From Acanthaster planci (lineage: Eukaryota; Echinodermata; Asteroidea; Valvatida; Acanthasteridae), in NCBI RefSeq assembly GCF_001949145.1, contig NW_019091437.1, positions 71,472 through 133,471 of the forward strand: a stretch of 62,000 nt of DNA, given 5' to 3'. The number at the start of each line of letters is the position of its first letter. Position 1 is the first letter of the stretch. The translations under genes and the position numbers were made by a program. The notes beneath the pieces are model-generated. The model saw nothing but the letters and a program-made list of their open reading frames with translations, ran no database searches and was not told the origin of the DNA. Below are positions 35,801 through 44,800 of this stretch, piece after piece.

Positions 35801-38800
35801 TGAATTTCACAGCTGGGTGGGACAGTCCTGGGAATAATGCAGCAGCACTGCTCGTGGGAGCAGATAGACCGGGCGCCACATATGTTGCAACTTCTGTAGT
35901 CATCCGCAGCGATTGCCCTTAATTGAGTGAGGAGGAAATTGGGTTTTTCTGTTCAAACGAATCCACAGGACATCGGGTGGTACTATACAGACAATGGCTT
36001 GTGTCAAGGGAGCAGGGAATGGGCGTCAACCCTACGGATTACTTGGGGCGAGGGGACTACTACTGTTGATGTTTATCATTTCCTGGGTATTCACCAGACG
36101 ATGCTACAGGTGTGGCCGGGGGGTGTTTCGGGGCATGCGGAGGAGGGAATGGAAACTGCCCCTGCACCTGTGACCCCCTTTCACCTCAGGTCAATGTGGA
36201 CGGAGGGTCAGCATGAAATAAAGAGAATCTGAAAGCGTTCTTACACGTGCTAATGTTCTGTTTCTGCAAAAACTAATGACACTGACTGTGATAAATGTAA
36301 TGCCAGGCTAGGACATCAAAGCAACATCCTTGAAATCCATATATGAAAGTTAATTTCCAACAGGCTGAGGCCTAGGTTGTGTCCGAAATGGGCTTCCAGA
36401 ACTACAGATAACGTCTCCTGTCAGCATGTTGCTACATATTTCCAACAGAGTCAAGACCTAAACATACACGTACCTCTTAACAACAGATTCAGATGTTGCC
36501 CCAGCAATTGCCCACGTACACAAGGACAACTTTCCACACCTAAATTTTTTTAAGTCAAAAAAGTTCTAGAACCCAGAATTCATGAGACTTGAGTTATTTT
36601 CTCACAAAACATATTTTATGTTTTTAGTGTATGCTTTGGTATTTCATTGGAAGTTAAGTATTCTTAACACTACAACAATATGTATACTTTGCTGTGGATG
36701 ACAGGAAACTTTTCACTTGCTCATTCTGCAAGTTTCAAACCTGACTTTGTTTTTGGAGCACTGTGAAAAGATCCTCGCTAACCTGTGAGTGGTTTGGTGT
36801 TATCCTTCTGGAGCCTGAGGTAGGACGCCACAGCATCACTACCATCTGAGCCATCCACCACCAGTTCCAACTCGTGGGTGGTCAAGATGCTGCTGTCAGT
36901 ATTCACCGCCTCCACGGCCAGCTTGGCTCCGATCCCAATGCCACTGAAGGCTGGTATGTGGTCTGGAAACAGACCACCGAGGTAGATCTTCTTCCTCGGG
37001 TTCAGCTGATCTGTTGAGGAAGTGAAACAGGTTTCAATGTAATGAAAGCCACAGGGATATTTCTTGATGAAAGTGATCATACTGGGCAACGCGGGTACTC
37101 TGCTTTCCAGTTTTTGAGCTTTGTGAATTGCAAGCAAATTCTGAGATATTCACAGCTTCACTGCATCGTTTCAGTAAACCTTGTCTGGTGTAAGGGATGA
37201 CCCTCTGGTTAACTCTCTGTTTGTACCCAAAGGGAAATCAGTGTTTGCAAGTTGGCAAATTTTGGAACATTTCTGACATAGTTTCCTCATACTAAATTCT
37301 GTCAGCAGCTTACATGAACACCTGGCTAAAATGCCTTATCTTTCAGAACTGTCTTTGGATTAAATTGGATGAGAATGGTGTGACATGTGAAATGCAGATT
37401 CTACTGTGTTGCCTTTAGTATTTGCTGAGTTGTGGATCTTTTGCTTGATTATTGACATCTAGAGGCAAGGTGCCGTGCAGTGGTGTAACTGGAGTACGTT
37501 TTCCAGGAGGGCACTAAATACGTTCAGTCACAGTTAAAACACTTAAGGCAGGCAATCATAAGATGTTTCCCAGGGGGCCTGTGCCACCCTATAAATGCCA
37601 CTGGAAAGATGACTTACTTGGTAGCCATCCATTCCAGATGTCCGTGTTGCTCTTCAGCCAGTCACATGCAAAAGCCTCCATGTTGCCGCTGCTATGGTAA
37701 AACTTCCGCAGGATCACCTGCATCTCAAAGTCGCTGAAGCTCATCGCAGAGATCATCTCGTCCAGGTCAGGAGCGCCGTGGGCCAGTGGCAGCCATGTCA
37801 CTTTGCTGACTGGGAGGGTGCGGAAATCGCAGCCCGAATTTGCATCGATTGAGACGCCCTCTACACATGTGGGGAACGAGACCCGGTTGAAGAGTCCGGA
37901 TGATGTCAAGGCGTGCGGGCTCCAGCTTAAGAAGAGGGTGTGCCGGTGGGTCTGGGAGCGAGTGCTTATGTAGCTTTCCAGTTGTGGACCGATCCAGGCC
38001 ACGACAACCGGGAGACGGAGACTAACGATCTGACCAATCAGCATGTCAAATGAAGTATCTGCAAATGCACAACACAAAAGTTTGATGTAAAAATCTGGGA
38101 TGTAGATGACACATGTATGCTTTCCTACCTTGAATTTAAGGACTTTGTTTCTGTGAGAGTGGAGTTAATTGAAGTCTCACGCTTTGTAAGAATCAACAGA
38201 CTAAATGTTTATCATTACTGAACTTCTGCTGGGGTAGAGTTTGTTACAAACATGTACAATACCAGGTTTATTATTACATCATTTGTTCTCCATCTTCCAG
38301 AGCAGCATTTAAACCCCAGAAATCAAGCGCAGGCAAACTTGGTAGTCACGTAAATCGTGCCAACAAAGATCATCTTCAGCATACCCGGAACACTGCCTCG
38401 TCGACGTCAATGCACCGGTGGCAGGTTTGGAACCAATATATTCTTTGTTCTTTGGTCAGGCAAATGCACCTTTACCTTTGTTACAATGCACTCCATCCAA
38501 TGCAGAGAGATTTTAGCGGGCAATTCCTGCATACACGTACATGTCATCCCAGTAACTTCTTATACACCTACACGTACATCTACATGTAAATTCTGCTGAT
38601 AATGCAACATCCAGAACTGATTGCTCTTTTGGCAATAAAAAAAGGCAATTTCGTAATGAGTTAATTAAACTCCATACTATCGAATTTTTTTCTCTTCACA
38701 TCCATATTAATTTGTGTAATGTGCTTCACTGCTTAGTAAAAACAGTTCTATTTTACACTTAGACCGCGGGGGCTGCTCATATCAAAACAGACAAAAATAC

Positions 38801-41800
38801 TGCTGTAATCAAGGCTGATATTTATAGATCATGAGTAAACTAGTCGTCAAAGCGAGGTCACCAACCATCCAAGAGCTCAAAAAGCCAAGGTCCAAACTGC
38901 CATTGACACAAGTTGGTCACCGCTCATGGGGAGTGGGGTGTAAGGCAATGCGACTGAGCCACTCACGGCAGCCAATCATGGTTTCCGCCATCGATTTCAT
39001 CGGGAAACAAGACAGCAATGGGACAGCAATCAACACAGGAAGAATCACAATTTTTGTAGTTGATGCAAGTGGACACCTTGGGTGACCTTGCCAGGTTAGC
39101 CTGGACACTTAATCCTTATTGGATTGGAACATCGATGGTCCCAGGTTGAGAGCACTTCAAAATGCCTTATTTTTATGAGGCCATGTTACACCCCTCCCTT
39201 GAAATCAGAAGGTATAAACTCTTCGTACTGAGCAGATAACGGTCAATTAAGATTCTGTACCGGATGCCTCCTCGCTAAAAGTGACTCTTAATCTAGTTGC
39301 AGCATTTGGTATATTCTGATGTCTAATTTAATTTGTTTTCCACGGACTTCTGAGCACAAAAGACCACACTAATCCTCTCAGTGGCACCACAGTGATGACA
39401 AGACCAGCTTTCAAGAAGCATGACTTTGTACAGAGATGACAGAAAGGGGTGACGGGGGGCGAACCCAGAATGAAATACTCTGGGGAAACCCTAAGAATCA
39501 GATGAGATTTAAAATGTGACCAAATCAAACAAAGTAAGTCGGACACCATCCCAGCTGTTTTTGAGTTACTCCCTTGAACAAATCTTCTACAACAGTAAGG
39601 GACAAAACTGTCATGGTTTCCAACTATATAAAATCCCCATTCACCATGATGTCAATCTAAGAGATAAAAATAGGAAGAGCAGCATATGCGTGAATCGAGT
39701 GAGAGCAGAAGTCGTTAAGACACATTTTGTAAGATCCAAGTATGAATACCAATGCCACTAATTAGAGTTGGAGGAAAGGGTGGAAGTTGAGGAACATTTG
39801 ATTCCCACTGTACACCTCCCCCCATGTTTTCAGGCTGAGGACCCCTATCAGAAGGCGTCACAAAGTCACAGCATTTCATTCAAATAAAAATCTTTGCCGT
39901 TCACATCCATGTATGAACACTTGTAACAGGTATTTGGGACTTTTCATTGCAACCGAAGTGAATACGTAGCGCGCACAATTAGTAAGTAAAAGGCATTAGC
40001 GCGAGAACCAGCGCGTGAACCGACACGCGCGCGTACTCCATTCGTTTGCACTGCACTTTCTGGTTCACAGTGAGGTCACACTTCGGTACTCTATTTCAAT
40101 TTCATCAATACCGGGTACTGCAGCATGAACTTTTCATTCTTTTGGACTAGTAAAACTTAACTGAAATGGAGACAGGCTCCAGATACATGTCTAGTTTTCA
40201 CATACTACCCTCCAACCATGTGTATTTACATGTTCATGTGAACTGGTGTATCCATCCACCATTTTTATATACACCATGTAAGTGTTGAAGAACATGCAAC
40301 AAACAAAGCGGAACCGTAGTCGGCGGTACAATGGGTCTTTCCTCAGCTTAGAGTACATTTCTGGTGGTTTCAGTTCAATTCCAGCGTGTGGTTAGCCGGA
40401 CTGACTTCTTAAATAGTGACTGCCACTTGCGCCGGTGTTCCATGGGCTGATCATTATCGGGGACTTTCCCTCCAATCCCTGCAACCAAGACTTCCTGCCT
40501 TGTCTCCTCAGAGGGCAGCCCTGATTCCTGAGGGAGGGCAATAACTATCGGAACTATGCCTTGGAGTCGGAACGGGGCATCTGCAGCTGAGGTACTGCTG
40601 ATCCATAAAGATGCCCATCTCAACCATCATATCCTCCAACTCAACATGTGGTTTTCCAGGATTCTCATTGACCCCCTGATTGTAAAGCGAAGCACTATGG
40701 CTTAAAATAAGCAGTGTTTGACAGCTAAAAATGACAAGGAATATCCCCGTTGTTAAAATGAATTGTATATTGCAAATGGGAGGATTGTTACGAAGGAACT
40801 TTGCATGCGAACATGTATACCCACAGAGAGACCATATAGGTGAAGTCTCACCAATGACACAGCATTTTTGTATTGAAAATTATCAGGAACAGCACCTGTC
40901 ACATTCAGGTGATACTGATCAGCACAAACCTGGGTAACCGGCGACAAGCGTAGGGCATTCTGCCGTTGGCGTGGTGCTGTCCGTGCCCTGGCACACAGGA
41001 GGGATGTACATCCCCTGAATGCACTCGGCCCTCTCGCAATAGTATCGGGTCTCCTTGCCCCAAGGCTTCTCGGATTTGATGGTGACCAGGCCCTGCAGCT
41101 CACTCAAGGGGATTAGGAGCTTTCGGATCACCGTCTGGGAGTGCAGACTCTTCCAGTGATCGGCAATGATCTGGTGTTGCTCCCACATCTCAGCCACCAA
41201 TGTCTGGGAGACGAACCACCCATACCTGTCCCATTTGAGTAAAAAAAAAAATTCAGAAAAGGGGACAGAAATAATGAGGCATGCACCTTACTGAAGACAA
41301 ATCAAGCAAGACTTGTTAGCATTTACATTGTAAATCTGAAATTGACTGAATGAGCTTTCAAAACTCTCCAGTAAAATGTGTACAATATGAAATATTTATC
41401 TTGAGGCAATTTTACAATAATGGTTGCCTATAGCACACACACAGCATTCAACTAATTCAATACAAAACCATACAAGCACAAATATGTATGACAAAAGTTA
41501 AGACTTCAGAAACTAGCTCACTAGCTCATCCATTCAAAATTCCATCTTTAATTTGCACATATCCCAGCAAAGTGACAAATCCTTCCGTAAAACAGGAGCA
41601 TTGATTGGAAAATGTCAATCTTCTTCCCTTGGGCCTCTCCACAGTACATTCCTGGCGGTTACATTGTGAATTTATGCACAATGTTAATATCTGGCACTGT
41701 GAGTAATAATAATTTATTCAATTTTAATACGGGTGTTTCATAATAGTGCACCTCCAAGAGTTTGGCCAATCACAATGCGCGAAATTTGTCAACCCAATGC

Positions 41801-44800
41801 GTGTTTGGAAAGGGTCAACAAAATGTTGTGATTGGCCAACGTGTTACAAACTCTTGGAGGCGCACTATTGTGAATCGCCAGTATTACGCCAGCCTGTTTG
41901 ACAGGACATTAAATCCTAGTTTAAAAAGCAGTGACACTGCCTACACAGTTAACCTTAAAGCAGAAATAACCCTCCCCATTACAAAATCTGATGCAAGACC
42001 ATTACTGCATAGTTATTTTGGTTTTAAAAAAATGGGGGAGAATTTGTGTCCTGGGCTCAATTTAAAGGCACTGCTTAGCACACGATTTCACGCTTACAGA
42101 GGCTCCATGTATTTCATGGAGACTATAAGCAGTAAGCACAGTGAAAGGCATGCTTACGTCGGAGGAAAAATTTGCTTAAACTTGGTGACGTAACAAAAGC
42201 AATCCCTACGCGCGCGCAACCATTAGCACAATCACACCAAGCACAGCCATTAAACAGTGCTTAAGGTTAGCAAATCTTTCTGCTGAAGTTAGCACGACTC
42301 TTCTACAAACTGTTAAGGGGCTCTGTAAAATTGAGCCCTGATGTGCAAAAATTGTTCCCTTGTTAGCCCATCCTTTACAATTCTGTTTTATACTGGCAAG
42401 AAAAAAAAACAGGATGACAGGTTTGATCTAGAATGTCACGCATACCCTTGGGGATTTTTTTGTAATATTTTTTATTAACTACATTACTGGGTGGAAATGA
42501 CTCTTTATTACTAACTATGTGTGGCTGTCTGATGCACAAGCTGTGGGGACAACTGGCCATGTCAGCTCCTCCAAAAATAACAAGTTTGGCCAAGTGCACT
42601 GCTTGATGTGAGTCACAGATTATTACAGCAAAAATGACAAGCAGTTTATTCGGGGCATCATAACTGGAGAAAAGGGCAGTACAAGAATTGAATGACATCA
42701 AACTGTAACGCTGAAGATCTAGGAACGATGCTCAGTAGGTTAGCATGCTTCAGTTAGAGCTGATTTGAGTTGAGTGAAACAGCGTCATAAGTATACATTC
42801 ATTGTGGCATTAAATACTGTCAAAGATTTGTTGCTGGACTTTATTCAGGCTCCAAAAAGTACTACTGTTTCTCTTTCTTTTTCAACTGTCTGCACTGCAA
42901 GTTCCCACACATGCAAAATTCTGGAAAAGTTGTATCAGCAGGCATCACAGGCTCTGATCAGTTTACTTTTTATCATCAGAAGTCTTCTTGACACTGCACA
43001 ACGGACCTCGGGGTGGGAAAACGTTAACTGCCTGGAAGCCACAGAACCTCCTCTAAATTTTCTGCCCCTTTTTATGACCACAGAAGCCCCCCTGCCCCCA
43101 CACCTGACACACACACGAGGAATGACTTTTCACAATGGGCAGAAACAAGGGCATAGTTTGATTCCACTCTTCCAAGAGTAAATTGGGCATTACGATAAAC
43201 TTTACGGGCAAGGCAAGGAGGGGTCCAAAGCTGATGGGGGACTCAGTCCAGGGTGACGTGAATTGACAAGGGGGACCAACACAGGAACGGAGATACAAGT
43301 CACCTGCCAATGGGCTCAGACTCAGACCAAGGGGACCAAAGTGATGGAAGGCATTTTAAGAGATGGCAGGACATGGAAATTAGGTAACGAGGTATGGAGC
43401 TGATGTTTCCCTGAATTAACCACAGAGGCATAATACACATTTCCTCCATTTCCCAACCCCTCACACATCTAAGTCAACCTCCAACAACAAAAGCTGTTTT
43501 AATACGTACATGCACAGGATGTTCCACCAAGGAACAGCAAAATTTCGTGTTAACGAGATCCAAGTAGCACCTGCTGACTGGAGAAGTCCTTCATTGCACG
43601 TACGTGAATTTTTTAAAGTCTTTTGTCAATATCTTACCAGTACATGTAAGTCTTTATTCAATACTGCTATAAACCTTTGCGGATAGGCATCATTTTGGTC
43701 GGGTTTCTTGTTTTAGTACAAACCAGTTGGCAGTGTTCCTATCTAGTATTTTAAACAAGCAAAAATCATTTTGGAAGTCTTTCATGACTGGCCAAACTGT
43801 GAATGACGGGACAATTAGAATCCGAAGCAATTCACAATTCTGACATGCCAGTTTTTCCACTATTCGTCTTAGATTGATGACATACTTCCTTCAGGCATAA
43901 AACCAGCTGTAACCTTTTCCAAAGTTATTATTTTTTTTCCAAACACCTGCGTATTATGTTGCTGTGAAGATTTTTTCAGTGACTTATTTCCTGACGCTGC
44001 CTCACAAGATCACCTTCAACTCCACAACTCCCGGGGAATATCTTGCAGAGGCCGAGTCTGGGCCTCTTACTCGCCCACAACTGGCCATGTGTCTCTGAAT
44101 AACTATACTCAATTAGGGATTCATGCAGACTATCAGGGGCATCTGCCCATCGTGTCAAGCCTCAGTTTGGCTGTTAGCATGAGAGGCACACAACTGGAGC
44201 AGTAGTCTGACTTCCAAACCCAAAGATTCTGCCTTTGTTTTTCATTTAGTAGAATCTTTTCCTCTAACACCTGCTAATATCAAGCTACCAAAGTGGGAAT
44301 TTTCACTAAAATCCAAATCAGGAAGTTTTTGAGCCTGTTTTCAGTAAATTGTAATACCTGATATATCTACCTTTTTTTCTGATTTCCTCACATGAATCAA
44401 AATTCTGATGGCAACTTTCCTCAAGTTGTTTGTCTTTGCACAACGATTGAAACTTTGGCACAACACAGTAAACAACTAGTATAGGGACCATAAGAAATTA
44501 TATTTGCATATGAATACTTATACAGCTCAGAAAAACTTGGTGGTTAAATCATGACTTTGCTGGGTTATTTTATCCCACATGCTGTAAGTAATTAGTATTT
44601 CAAAATCATCAATGTGCTTATGTCTACACATGTAGGCTTTTGAAATAATTAAATAAAAAAGCAACCACCCATTTTTTTTCTGAGCCGCAGAGTGACTCCC
44701 GCATCCACACTATTTCTAGCAGTTATCTGCCGTGAACTTACAGACATTACTGTTTTGAAAGGCAGAGAAACCAGTCTAATGGAGCAGCGGTCCAGAAGTG

